Origin: Glandiceps talaboti
Taxonomy: Eukaryota > Hemichordata > Enteropneusta > Spengelidae
DNA length: 64,000 nucleotides
NCBI RefSeq assembly: GCF_964340395.1
Contig: NC_135556.1
Span: 5,883,501 to 5,947,500 of the forward strand
Reading direction: 5' to 3'
The notes beneath the pieces are model-generated. The model saw only the letters and a list, made by a program, of their open reading frames with translations, had not been told where the DNA came from and did not search any database. The position numbers and the translations under genes were made by a program. Each line of letters opens with the position of its first letter. The first letter of the stretch is position 1. Below, piece after piece: positions 38,735-51,049 of this stretch.

Positions 38735-40661
38735 GCATTTGCGATACCAAAGTGCACATGTCCTGAAAAGTTATTGGCATATTTTCGGCAATTAGTCGCC
38801 ATGGCCACACAAAAGAAAGTTGTTGTTTGTGGTCAGGAAACGTTGCCTAAAGTGGTGTGACGATGTGAATATTTTTGTTAATTGTACATGATTAGTTCAG
38901 CAGTTGTCTTCCCTGAAGTAGCAATTAATGTAGGGAGAGTTATTTTGTGTTTTCCCTTGGATCTGCATTCTGCATTACCCGGACAAACACGAGACAAAAA
39001 TAAGATCGAGGCGGGGTATTTAAGTGACGCAAACTCAGCAGAAAACAATTCTTTCTTTTTTGACCTTAAAATAGGTTTACAATGGGCGCGGAGTACACAA
39101 ATATTTATCATCCTTTCAATTTCGTCAAATATGGACATATCATTTTGAAATTTCACACACTAATGCGTAGATGGATAAAGAGAAATCATATCTTTTTAGA
39201 TCGATTAGAAGTTTAGGAAGTATTATATTGACCTCGAACCGTCTCCTTTTAACCCCGTGTTCTTTTCCGATTTCTCCCGATAACAAACTACCGCTGTTTG
39301 TTGCAAGGCTTGTAATCGTTTATCTAGCTCGGTATTCTCAGGAAATAAATACACTCTCACATATTTATCAAGTGTAATAATCTATAATTTATACCGAAAT
39401 GTATGTGATCAATTCAAAATATGGAAAATAGACCAAGCCTACGAAGACCTTTTAAAGTTTACTCTTCTTCACTGCCTACATAAAAATCGATAAAATGTAT
39501 CCATACTGGTGACCTATACATTGACCTCTATACAATTAGTGTACAATGAGGGCGCGCCACTCAACGAAATCTTGTATATGTGACAAAGTTGATGAAAGTT
39601 GGAAGCAGAAACGGGTGTGCATATCCCGCGTATTATGTAAGGCATCACGAAAGTCGAGTGAAGTCGACGATAGCAAGCTTTCCTGTGCTGAGAATATAGG
39701 TGGCGGGCATTTGAACAACATTTTTGACAACTCACCTTCATTGGGACTTGAAAAAGCACAGATCTAGAGCTAAATTTCTTGCATAAATCATGAAATTGCA
39801 AGACTATACCCTTACGGGAGGCATTCAGTTTAAATCTGGTTTACAATGAAATATTCAAACGGCCTGAGCGTAAATAGACAAACTTGTGATTTCACATAGA
39901 CATACCAAAGTTCCATTCAAACAGTTGCATTCAAACAACCAACGAGACATTCCACATGATACCGTGCAGGAGGTTGTACAACACATACTGACACGAATGC
40001 AATGTCTAGACTGAGTGAAGTTGACCTTGCTAGAAACACTATTTTCATAGACAATCTTGCAATACAATGGATTGAACCTTAAACTGAGATTGAACACAAG
40101 ACGTCTATTTTATGATCTCTTTTTGATCAGATACTGCACACGGCGTTGATTGCATCTTCATCAAACAAGCAAAGATATCTTCACAAAAAATTGGTCATTT
40201 ACTTATAAGAAGACATTGTATCTGATAATTGGCGGTCAATATTATCTGTAGGTTGTGAAGTGACAAGTTTAAACAATGTTAAACCATCAGTGAAAGCTTG
40301 GTTTTCAATCTGTCGCCATATTAAAACTGCTGCACTAGTTTGCAACTGTGGTATAGTTTTTTTTTTCAATTAGACAACCATAATCTATTCACTAAAAGGT
40401 GTTAAAATACCAATAATCAGACATTGTACATCATGTTATCAGCGGTTGATCTTACCCATTAGAATTGTAATAGTAGTAGTAATGTAGTGACCTGTGACAT
40501 TTTACAATAGGAATACATCAAAAGAAGCATTTTTCACCCAACCCTTTCGGGGCTTATAAGTCACTCTGATTCAAAATGTACATCAGCATCTCCTGACGAG
40601 TGATTTACTCACGAAACAGGCTTGTAGAGACGAAAAACCCTACTTGACTTTCTTCTACCCT

Positions 40662-40739
<78 letters not shown>

Positions 40740-43398
40740 GATCAAAAAATACTGCAAAAGTTAGATTTAAAAAATGAGTCAGAGTAATTTTTTGCATGCA
40801 TGATCCCTTGCGCTGCCACCGGTTCTACTACCAAATCTCACCACTACCACCCGTGACCACATATCAATAAAATGCTGTCAATTAGTTGTTAGTTTTGGTT
40901 TGAGGAGAGGAGAGGAGTGGGTCTCATACAGTAGTAATATAAAGCGGGAACAACGTGGCAAGATACTGGGAATAATGAGGAGGAGTGGAGATGTTGACCT
41001 CGGTCCTGATGTCTCAGTAGTCCGCTCATCTAATCTTTGCATGTTTGGGAATTCTGGCCTTCAGCTCAGACAATTATGTCCAAAAACGGGCATTGATTTG
41101 AATCCAAACACAAACTCACTGTGGTGGTGGTAATACAATAGTGGGAAACAACAAATGCCTGTGGTGGGATCTTACGTAACAATTCCCTATCTTCAGTGGG
41201 ATTCGTGCCGAGGACCTTGTATTCTTGCTGCTAGACGTTCGGGCTTTCTTTCGAAACTATAACTATAAGCGAACGAAGTTCGCATGTGAGGGCCTGCCCG
41301 AATGTTCCATCCTCGATAGCGTTGTTCGGCTGTACATGTGTGTCGTATTTTATCGGAAGAACATCCGAGGGCTAGCTGATAGACTAAGGACTTTGAGACT
41401 ACTTATAGTAGTCTGACAACTACGTTACGTACGGGGAGGCGGCGTTAAACCATAGACAGTAGAGGGGAGAACATGTTATTCATGGAAATGTTGAACATGA
41501 TTTAGAGAAAGGAAATCGAGTGAGGAAATCGAGGGTTTTTAGCACAACGGACTGGGGCGTGTAATATTGCATAGATTGTTGTTTTCCAGGTCTACAGACT
41601 AAATATAACAACCTTTTGAATATATATTCCTACCTGTATAGGGAAAGAGAGTATTTATAGTATACGTAGTACCAGAGATCGATACATTTGTAGCAGCAAG
41701 ATTCGTATGATATTTTCCTATGAAAACGGAAATCTAAGCAATAATACACGCCCCTGTGCAACGGACTAGGGGAGGGTCACATTTTATGCCACAGTCGGAC
41801 CGGGCTTGATTTCCCCCGGCCCTCCTGGGCCCTTGTAGTTACTGAAGGCTCACTAAGAATCGACACTCACGAGTAGCAAAAGCTGTTAGTTCCTATGGAA
41901 AACTGTTGGTTCTTACTCAATGAAGTTTATGACCTGTATCTACAACGTTAACCAACTCCTCTACATATAGATCAAACATTGTCTTTTGCTGTAATGAAAT
42001 GAGAGAGTACAATGGACAGTCTAATATTCACAATAATTAATCATATCTGTATAATATCTCTTCTGTTATTCACAATACAGTTGTAAACTTGCAAAACTGT
42101 TGGTCCTTTATGCGAGACTCTGTTGGTCTCGTCCCAACATTAATTTCGCACACGAAATACTGTAAAACACATGCATACATAAGACAAGCAGGTCAAAGGT
42201 CAAATCTAAAAGCATTAAATGATATAAAATTGATTGATTTTACTGCGTTTAAGTATCAACTTTGCGATTTTAAAGTGACTCTTTTTCACTCAGGGTGATT
42301 CACTCATCTCGAAATTTTATGTTTTTGTATGGCTTTGCCATGCTTATCAGCAATTTGTTCACTAGTGTGTAGTTATATTAGTTATATCCCACACATGTAC
42401 CTGTATTAAAGCTATTACACTATGCTGTACATTCTGTCTCTTTTAGGCCGACGAGGCTAACGGCGATGCCAACCTGATGCAGTATGGCTTTACAATGGGT
42501 GACCCGAAGTACTTGTCTAATCTTGCTGAGTTCTTAACAACCGAATATGGCGAACATGTAGACAGGTAAGGTCAGATACTGTGTATTGTAACACTTCATG
42601 TTGGTATAGCCTTCAGTGACTGGCTAAGTTCGTATCACCAGATGCAACCAACGTGCAGATATGTGGTAGTTTTCGTTAATTATATGTTTTTTTTTCAGAC
42701 CAAAAGTGATGATTTTAATACAATCGCCCCCTCCAAAACAAATGGGGGGGGGGGGGGGTGTTTAGCTGTGTAATATGTGCTCTCCCACTGGTGGCGAAAG
42801 ATGTCTGCCCTCCCTTACACTGGTCGTGTGACGTGCCCGCCAGCCCACTCAATATTGTAAATAATTTACTCACTCCCCACCAGGGAAATTTTCGTACTGT
42901 CCACTATTTCAACAACAGCTACCTCATTTTGGTGTACACAATGTGCGTTACCTTACAGACATTTCATGTGTCCCCTCCATCTGTATCAAAATTAAGACTC
43001 CCCTCCTCAATTCTTTCTTGTTTGCTCCCCTCCCGATACCAATCGGAAACAATTGCCCACCCACTGAAAAATTGTGTGAGAAGAGTTTTTTTTTGCAGCT
43101 TCGTTGACTGCACCCGTATATCACGCATTATGACTAGTGACCACGGAGAACCTTCTTATACTATTAGCCTATAGTGGCCTTGGACTGTATATGGGGGGGG
43201 GGGGGGCAATAGTCGTGTCCTACTTTCCCTAGGGTAAATGTCATGTAGCTCGGAATACAGGATTCAAGTGCTTTGACTATGCAAAGAATAGGTGCCCGAG
43301 AATGTGATGTGTTATAAAACACTTACTGCCGGGCTTTACCCGGGCATTAGTAAACGTCATTTTTATCCCCCGTAAGGGTACGGGAGGTATTAAAAGGG

Positions 43399-43436
<38 letters not shown>

Positions 43437-43471
43437 GTGTCTGTCATGTGTCCGTCTCTGTGTGTGTGTAT

Positions 43472-43566
<95 letters not shown>

Positions 43567-44365
43567 ACCATTTTCTTAAAAACGGAAGGCTCAATTGTAA
43601 TGAAATTTAGTGTATATGATGTTTTGGGTAATGGCTAGACCTGATTAGTTTTTGAGCGAGATCTGTTCATGTTGACTAGGGAAATTTGCATATCAATGAA
43701 ATCAACTAATTAAACAATATATTAAGACTGCATACTTCAATTTCAATACAATTTAGTATATTCGTTAAACATAATAACATACATTTGTCCTATAAAATTT
43801 GTTGATGTACCTTACAGCGTTAATGAATAATTTGCATAATGAATTATGTTTGGTAATTAGGCTATATCTTAAGACTCTGACTGCATACTTCAATTTCAAT
43901 ATAATTTACTCCATACATTAAACATAACAAATTTTATACGCCCTATAAAGTTGTTGATGTACCTTACAGTGTTAATAACTAATTTGCATGATCAATGGTA
44001 TTCGGTTATTAAGATATATCATAAGAATGCATACTTGAATTTCAATATAATTAGTACTACCACTAGTGATATATAGTACCAAGCAGCTAGTGAGAGTATG
44101 ATAATTACTGCCACAACTCCAATAAATGTTTATTTTTTGTATTACTTTTTAGTGATAACTTGATGGCAACCAGTGGAGCTTCCCAGGGTATTATAACACT
44201 TGGACGTTTCTTCCTTCAGAGCGGAGATTTTGTTTTCCTGGAAGATTTGACACACTTCTCAGCGATTGAAGTATTCGGAGATGATTTGGACATGAACCTG
44301 GTTTCCGGTATGTTGGATAAATATTATAACAGATGATTGATTGATTAATTGGGTGATTGAGTGAG

Positions 44366-44414
<49 letters not shown>

Positions 44415-46981
44415 TGCAGCGCGTGATTCGATGCATAATGGTTGGAATCGGGAATGATGGTAAAAAGTTCAAGTACAAGCCATTTACATTTATGTTGCCA
44501 AGTCAAAAATATCCTACACTTAGAATACTGCCTATGTATTGGTCACAGTATCAGTTAAAGTCTCCGTGACACCTCTAACATACCAATGAATGTTTATTCG
44601 ATGTGATAATCTCCAAGCAAGGTAAGGTGTCAGTGTAACCGATGCCTTAGTAATTAGGAGGTTGGACATGTTTTCATTTAGATATGATAGGAGTAGAAGA
44701 ATTGACAGGATAATTTTAATCAGCCAATAACTAGAGGGAGTATTCAGTCGGAAGAGAAGAAGTCATTCTTTATTTTATCAAATAAGCTAGTGAAAGGAAG
44801 TAAACAACAACAGAAAAAACAACATTTTATGCTCCAACATGTTCCCTGCTCCCGTCGACCTCAGACCACTACCAGTTTTAATGGTCTGAGCTTCGATAAA
44901 ACATGTATGTCTTGTACGCACCTTTGACTACAAAAATACAGCATACAGCATATTTCATTTTACCTTTAACCTTTCCTTCAGTACCAAGGGATGACGACGG
45001 CATTGACATTCGGATATTGGATGAAAAGCTGACAGAGTACCGTGCGAAGTCGACTCACAAGATAACAGAGAAGAAGCCATTTTGGGCAATAGTGTATGTT
45101 ATACCATGTTTTCACAATCCGACTGGTATTAGCTATTCAGAAGGTAGGCCTATTATGACACTACTAACCATCACACCTTATTCGTGATCAAAACTTAAAA
45201 AGTGAAAATAAGATTGCACAAAGAAGTCTTATAGTACTGGTCTGTCACCTTTGTGTGAGGTAGGTTTTCTGTGGCTTTGGTTTGAACGATATGCTGTTCC
45301 ATTCTAGAGATATAACATGGATATGGAACAGATTTAGTAATAGCCCACTTAGGGCTTGTAATATTGACGGGGGGGGGGGTTATAAAGCTCAAAGTCATTC
45401 TTGAAATTGAATTTATTTGACAATGTTTCCGACTTTGTATTGTTCTTCAGAAAAATGTCAGCAACTCGTCAATTTGGCTCGAAAACATGAAGTCCTCATT
45501 CTCAGTGATGACGTCTACTCTTTACTAAGCTATCATGATCGGACTGCGAGACGACTTTTTGCTTATGACGACAAAGAGGATGCAGACTATCAGGGCAACG
45601 TAGCGTCTGTTGGTTCTTTTTCTAAGATTTTCGCACCCGGTATTCGATTGGGATGGTATGAACTTCCGAGACGACTGCACAATGTGATTAGAGAAAGGTG
45701 AGAGAGAAGTTTATATATCAGTTCAATGCCATTTGAAAACAATGGAATGCTATAACGAGGATTACATGGTATTCGTGGACTTGGCGAATCCAACATGGGC
45801 AGACTTTTTTTCAGAAAGCAACGCTGGTTTATGAAATCACTGATTTTTGTAGATATATTGTAAGGTCCTATGTATGGTCATATGTATGTCTTGGTTGACA
45901 CCCATTATATATAGAGAAGATTTTGATTTTGTCGTTCAGCAAGCAAGCAAGCAAGCAAACAAACAAACAAACAAACAAACAAAAACACACTCCATATGAA
46001 TACCAGCATTTTGAGATGAACAAATAACCTTGTGTGTTTTGGCAAGAAAAGGCGAGGGAGGGTGCCATTCTCCCGCGTTACCCCCCCCCCCCACTATATA
46101 GGGTGGGGTGAGGTGGAGTGGAATGGAATGGAATATAAAATAGATTAGGGTGTGGTGGGGTAGGGTGGATGGAATGGAGTACGAATAGAGTGGAGTGGAG
46201 TTAAAGTTTGAATGAAATTCAGTAAAAGTTTAAATTTCTAGACTTTCCATAAATTACAATATATCCTATGTGAAGTTCTTATTTCTCTTTACAGCGGTTA
46301 TGTTCAAAGTGCATGTGGATTTAATACCATAACCTCTGGCATTATGGCGACCGCTATGGACCTCGGACTAGTTAAAGATAATTTAAGCAATTTGTGCTGT
46401 AAATATAAGGTAATTGTACGCGTGATTGCGTAAGTGTACGCCTGATTGTGTAAGTGTAAGGTAAGTGTACACGTGAATGTGTAATTATAAGGTAAATGTA
46501 CGCGTGAATGTCTTTACTAAGTATAATATAAGTGTGTGCGTGAGTGTGTAAGTGTTCGCATGAATGTGTAGGTGTACGCGTGGATGTGTAAGTACAGGGT
46601 AAGTGTACGTGTAAATTAATGTGTGAGGTAAATGGACTCGTGAATGTGTATATATATGTAAATGGACTCGCGAATATAACTTATATATTTTAGGCTGCGG
46701 TCAGAATTTACGGCAAATGGGGGCTGAGGAGAAATTGGGAGTCAGGAAAAAATTGAGAGTTTCGAGGGGGGCATGCAAATTCTGATGATTTGAGGGGGGG
46801 GGGCACAAAATATTTTGCCCATGATTTGAACCAGATTAAACCTCAGGAGCGGTCTTTTATCGAGTACATTTTCAAATTGTTTGCGGTTTGGCAGCAATAA
46901 GTTCTAAAGCATATATTCAGTGATGAGGTTGTACAAAACATGCATACATCTTTCTTTTCTCTTTTGTACATACATCTCTCT

Positions 46982-47012
<31 letters not shown>

Positions 47013-47015
47013 CAA

Positions 47016-47050
<35 letters not shown>

Positions 47051-47095
47051 GTCAATGTCTGTTTATCTATCTCAGTATGTGGCTCTGTGTCTGTC

Positions 47096-47128
<33 letters not shown>

Positions 47129-47138
47129 TTCTTTTTTT

Positions 47139-47200
<62 letters not shown>

Positions 47201-49144
47201 GTACAATTGACATTTTGAGTATCCAAACTCACTGGACATCTAGGGAGGTAATTAAAGAACTGTCCAGTATGTATAAATACAAGATTATTATAATTATTTC
47301 CTCCCCTGAGAACCAATTTGTAAAATGTGACTCCTTAGGTTAATTCCATCTCCTCCCCCATGTACATATTGAATGCTCCCTTTGATCGACTTTTATTGAA
47401 CTGTGTTCTTATTGCAGAAAAGAATGAATTGTGCTTTGAGGACTTTGGAGGAAGAGCTGCCGCCCAACGTCAAATTTACAAAACCAAAGGTGAGTGTTTC
47501 CTTCCAGTGTTGAACAGCTTTGAAAACTCGACCATGCCAGAGAACCAGTAAAAGTATTTAAAAGTTCCCAATTTCATGTTTGACTAGATGCCGTGCTACA
47601 CTTACCTGTAATGTATACAAGATGACGCAGACCTGTGTACCAGGCTGGTCATTATAGAATTCAATATGACCGCTAAATACTGTGGGGAAAGTAGCAGATC
47701 CGTGATTTCCTTCAAACCAAGACGGTAGACTATAAATTTTTATCTTTATTATAAAGTACCCGGGACAACTTTTCATATGATAGAGTTTGGAGAAAAGTCA
47801 AGAGCTCAGATTTTCAGGATAATTGGTCCCCGCGGTGTATTCCAGCATGTTTATCAAAGGCAAATACAAAATGTACATTCAATGAAATGAGTCGAAGTAA
47901 GCATTGAGGCTTCTCAGATGGTGAAAATCGAATGTGTAAACACTTCAGTGTATGTGTGGGGGTTCTTTCACTTAAGTTGTGTTTTGTTTTCCAGGGTGGC
48001 TACCATTTGTGGATTGTGCTGCCGGAAAATTACTCCACTAGACAGCTCTTGAAGGAGTGCCGAGAACAATACAAAGTGTCCTTCCAGTTAGGGCCCATGT
48101 AAGTTGACAGTGTGCTTTCTTAGGTTAATGTATATGCCAAATTAAATGGAATTTGAAGAGTGCATGATACTGCTTCATTACTGAATATCGTTCCTTATTC
48201 AAATTACTCACTAAAGGTAAAAATTGTATCAACACCTTAGCACAGGTACTTATTATTATAGTTGATATATGTACCATATTATATGGAATTTGAAATTTGC
48301 ATTTTTCAGATATAGCCTAGTTACCTAAAATCATTAATTATGCACTGTAAGGTACATCAACAAACTTTATAGGGCATATTAGATTTGTTATGGTTAACAT
48401 ATGTACTAAATTGTATTGAAATTGAAGTATGCATTCTTAAGATATAGCCTAATTAGTGAAAATCATTAATTATGCAAATTATTCATTAACACTGTAAGGT
48501 ACATTAACAAACTTGACAGGACATATACATTTTCTAATGGTTAATGCATGTACTAAATTATATTGAAATTGAAGAATGCAGTCTTAAGATTTATTGCTTA
48601 ATTAGTTGATTTCATTGATATGCAAGTTTCCCTAATTAACATGAACAGATGGAGCTAAAATACAAATCAGGTCAAGCCATTACCCTAAACATTATATGTA
48701 CCAAATTTCAGTATAGTTGAGCCAGCCGTTTTTAAGAAAATGATGACACAGACAGACAGACACACACACACACACACAGAGACAGACAGACAGACATCCC
48801 CCTTTTAATAGAAACAGTAGCTTTCTTGAAGTTATAAGTTGTACATCTGGAAGAGGTATCACTTAGCCTACTTGTAGACTTCAAGAACTATTATCATCAA
48901 TTACACTTCTGTTATCCACACTCACGCACGCACCCCCTCCCTACACGAGTCATTACTTAACTTTCTATATATATCTTTCCTCTCCAGCTTTTCACCAGAC
49001 GGTGTAATGGACAACTGTCTTCGTCTATCAATTGCTTACTACCATGAAGACGTCATCATAGAAGCCATTAAAAGACTGTCGACTGCCATCAAACGTTTCA
49101 TTTGGTGCCCCAAAGATATTGAGATCACCCGCCCTGAACCATAG
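38433..49144 (+). CDS. PLP-dependent class I/II aminotransferase, complete, nine coding exons
   Basis: A fold-type I aminotransferase, probably cytosolic since no signal peptide is seen, moving an amino group between amino acids and 2-oxo acids. Exons: 38433-38594, 42447-42565, 44153-44307, 44982-45143, 45451-45697, 46295-46409, 47418-47489, 47995-48098 and 48988-49144. They total 1293 nt and 430 residues; all introns are GT-AG and in frame. Key residues: HNPTG (N191-G194), SDDVYSLL with D219/D220 and Y222, the PLP lysine K258 in [15 protein letters not shown], and the carboxylate-binding R391 in [17 protein letters not shown] forms the phosphate-side loop. The overall pattern is closest to the 2-aminoadipate/kynurenine aminotransferase and yeast YER152C group; the substrate cannot be fixed from sequence. 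Introns, especially the 3.9-kb first one, hold many repeats. Confidence 0.93.
38613..38870 (+). mobile_element. TCTG-bearing composite repeat, copy 1
   Basis: Starts CCCGTAAGGAAGGAGATAC, then a (TG)n and (TCTG)n microsatellite (38652-38735). TTTGCGATACCAAAGTGCAC, TTATTGGCATATTTTCG and CTAAAGTGGTGTGACGATG follow. The same order occurs inverted at 54440-54890. Confidence 0.65.
38871..40538. other. Aminotransferase intron 1, no gene seen
   Basis: No domain or clear repeat recognised apart from the flanking elements. Confidence 0.4.
40589..40630 (+). ncRNA. Hammerhead ribozyme, second type, next to (TA)n
   Basis: The core CTGACGA is at 40593-40599. Helix II pairs GTGA (40600-40603) with TCAC (40609-40612), then GAA (40613-40615). 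A minimal helix III pairs ACAG (40616-40619) with TTGT (40622-40625) and a two-base loop. The cleavage nucleotide is A40626. Helix I pairs TCTC (40589-40592) with GAGA (40627-40630). The core is complete. It is followed by a (TA)n tract at 40664-40733, the same layout as in the Penelope-like element at 28-30 kb, but the sequence is clearly different. It probably marks the terminal remnant of another Penelope-like family. Confidence 0.8.
40664..40733. repeat. (TA)n microsatellite
   Basis: About 70 bp of uninterrupted TA following the hammerhead at 40589-40630; likely the 3' edge of the same element. Confidence 0.95.
41220..41386. mobile_element. MITE family D, copy 4, with 9-bp target duplication
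   Basis: 167 bp in intron 1 of the aminotransferase. AGGACCTTG (41211-41219) and AGGACTTTG (41387-41395) flank it, one mismatch. The interior is nearly identical to copy 1 apart from a small insertion (ACATG) near 41334. Confidence 0.88.
41396..42446. other. Aminotransferase intron 1 (3' part), no gene seen
   Basis: No recognisable coding or repeat match, apart from the diverged half palindrome near 41451. Confidence 0.4.
43355..44080 (+). mobile_element. TCTG-bearing composite repeat, copy 2, with tandem core
   Basis: CCCCCGTAAGGGTACGGGAGG leads into (TCTG)n and a long (TC)n (43400-43563), then CCATTTTCTTAAAAACGG. Three core units of about 147-150 bp begin near 43722, 43868 and 44021 and share GCATACTTCAATTTCAAT, GTTGATGTACCTTACAG and AATTTGCAT. 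It lies in aminotransferase intron 2. Confidence 0.7.
44343..44406. repeat. (TTGA)n microsatellite
   Basis: Tetranucleotide repeat in intron 3 of the aminotransferase. Confidence 0.9.
46983..47202. repeat. Compound (TCTG)n and (TC)n microsatellite
   Basis: Interrupted TCTG blocks followed by pure TC (about 47141-47195). Long cysteine/leucine/serine frames on one strand and arginine/glutamate frames on the other are artefacts of it. Aminotransferase intron 6. Confidence 0.95.
47220..47310 (+). mobile_element. 3' fragment of the tRNA-derived SINE
   Basis: AACTCACTGGACATCTAGGG, AAAGAACTGTCCAGTAT and AAGATTATTATAATTAT follow the same order as the tail of the SINE at 3176-3456 (CTCACTGGATTTCTTGGG, AAAGAACTATCCAGTAT). 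Head and promoter are missing. Confidence 0.65.
48130..48835 (-). mobile_element. TCTG-bearing composite repeat, copy 3 (inverted), with tandem core
   Basis: On the minus strand it begins near 48835 with a TCTG/TG microsatellite, then CATTTTCTTAAAAACGGCTG. Core units with GCATTCTTCAATTTCAAT and GTTAATGTACCTTACAGTG repeat down to about 48130. Lies in aminotransferase intron 8. Confidence 0.7.
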
Positions 49145-50034
49145 TTCTAACAGGGACGTAAACACATTATGTAGGGAACATATCTAGAACCTCTCACATT
49201 GTTCAAATACCATTCGTATTTCCAAAAATGTTGAGATATATAGAAATAAGGCAGTTTCTTGTTGGATTTCTAATGTAATGGAGTTACACATTTTGTCCCA
49301 ATCTTTGGAATTTATAAACCTTTTTTCATAAATTTCACATTCTGGGCTTTCCAAAAAGGTATAGCACTGCTGTCTTTGTGATGTATATGCGAAATTAAAC
49401 TTCACGTTATTAAGAAGATTTTACCAAGTATTCTCATTTTGACATTTGTGTAACCTGCCTCATTTGACCATGACCTTCAATCAACAAGGTCATATGCTCA
49501 ATGTATAGATCTATGTTGAAAGTATGTCAGCACACATTTACATAGTGCAAATAGCTTTCTTAATCCTAAACATATTGCAATTTATAACTAAAACTGATAA
49601 AATAGGGAGGTAGTTGCCACGGTACTCCCTCCCCCAGGTAGTACCAACCAATCCCTCCAGTTCATGGGCTTTAAAATTGCACTAGCTGCGACTGAAACAT
49701 TTTTTTAAAACTGTTTTGTTAGATTTAGGTAATGGTACACCATGAAGCAGTTGAGTGTAAACGTATCGTGTAGATAGAAAATCAATGTCAAACATCAAGT
49801 GAACTTTTATTGATGTGTCCTTGAATAATTAGAATCCTTTCCCCCTACAATAATTAACAATAAGTTATATTGGTTGTGTTATATACCTGTCATATATAAT
49901 CTTTTCTTCGAATTATTGTACTCCCGATCTAGTAATATTGTATGTACAACCCATGAAAAGAACACTAGTGCGCACAACAAAACACTTGAATGGAATGAGC
50001 CAAGGAAAATCTTCATGCAAAGACAAAATTAGTC
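49145..50034. other. Aminotransferase 3' flank, no further gene
   Basis: ATTAAA at 49394-49399 is a possible poly(A) signal, 250 nt after the stop. Otherwise nothing recognised. Confidence 0.3.
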
Positions 50035-50567
50035 AAAGCAATGTATGAACCTGCATCAAAGGCACCCGCTGTTCTTTTTGTATCAGTTGTATTATCGTTT
50101 TAGACCTTATTTTGTCTTAGTCTAGGTCCTGACTGGCAATGTATTATGTACTCAATGTACTCCATTTACTATCCCCAGTCTAGTCCAGGTCACAACGATC
50201 GCACAGATTTTTGTGCTACCTCCTGTAGCATTCGTATAAACATGATGATGTCCTCGCGTCCCCACGTGATACAGACTGGGGAGGAAACATGAGAAAGGTC
50301 AAAGACGTTTGGTGACAACAGTATGTCAATTTGTGATGCATTACTACTGATATGCGCCATTCGTTCGTCCCTCACCATGGGGTTCAAACACACTTGACAC
50401 CTTTCGTTGGGACCTGGACTAGACTGGGGATAGTAAATGGAGTACTTTGAGTGCGTAATATGGTGCCAGTCAGGACCTAGACTAAGACAAAATAAGGTCT
50501 AAAACGATAATACAACTGATATGAAAACAACAGCGGGTGCCTTTGATGTAGGTTCATACATTGCTTT
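50035..50567. mobile_element. Foldback element with 163-bp arms
   Basis: Arms 50035-50197 and 50405-50567 are inverted copies with few mismatches. They share GCAATGTATGAACC, AAAGGCACCCGCTGTT, CGTTTTAGACCTTATTTTG, CTTAGTCTAGGTCCTGACTG and AGTCTAGTCCAGGT. The 207-bp loop holds an uninterrupted minus-strand frame of 68 codons (50190-50393) without recognisable domain. Class unknown; no confident target duplication. Confidence 0.8.
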
Positions 50568-50691
50568 TATCAGTTTGTTTAAATATCTATCTATTGAAGT
50601 TATAATGTAACAGTCAATGCTATAAAGTGCAGTGTTCTATCAGTAAACATGGTCATGGGATCCGGTCTCCTGTGATGTTTATACTTTGATA

Positions 50692-51049
50692 AGGCCAAAA
50701 AAAATATCTGGTTCTGGTCAGGGTAAACTTTCTAAAGTGGTGCGACGACGCGAATTTTTTTTCCTAATTTTTTTTTTTTGCAAATAAGTAATACACATTT
50801 TTTTGACACTACATACTCTGTTCTATCATATTTATCTCTTGAAAAACTTCCTTTTTCTTCGAAGCAGTTTAGGCTTTGTATTTAAGCAGTCTTGGCATGT
50901 AGGGTAGATTTCAGCTGCTTGTTCTCCTGATATCAGGAATAAATAAGGAACGGGAAAGCAAAAATTATCGGGAAAAAAAGGATCGACGCGAGGGTATTCA
51001 GGGCACGCGCGCGCTGACCAGAACCACTGAGATATATTTTTTTTGGCCT
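50692..51049. mobile_element. MITE with ~30-bp termini, related to the TCTG family
   Basis: GGCCAAAAAAAATATCTGG next to TTCTGGTCAG at the left is inverted at the right (CTGACCAGAACCACTGAG, then TTTTTTTTGGCC). The inner block CTAAAGTGGTGCGACGACG matches blocks in the TCTG-bearing repeats at 38.8 and 54.5 kb. Confidence 0.65.

Noticed and set aside
42758-43174. 138-codon open frame on the plus strand
   Set aside because: Lies wholly inside aminotransferase intron 2, has no recognisable domain and begins after a poly-G run.
43347-43638. Arg-Glu and Ser-Leu repeat proteins on both strands
   Set aside because: Produced by the (TC)n/(TCTG)n tract; no coding context.
46843-47343. 157-codon minus frame and overlapping plus frames
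   Set aside because: Translations of the compound TCTG/TC microsatellite in an intron of the aminotransferase.
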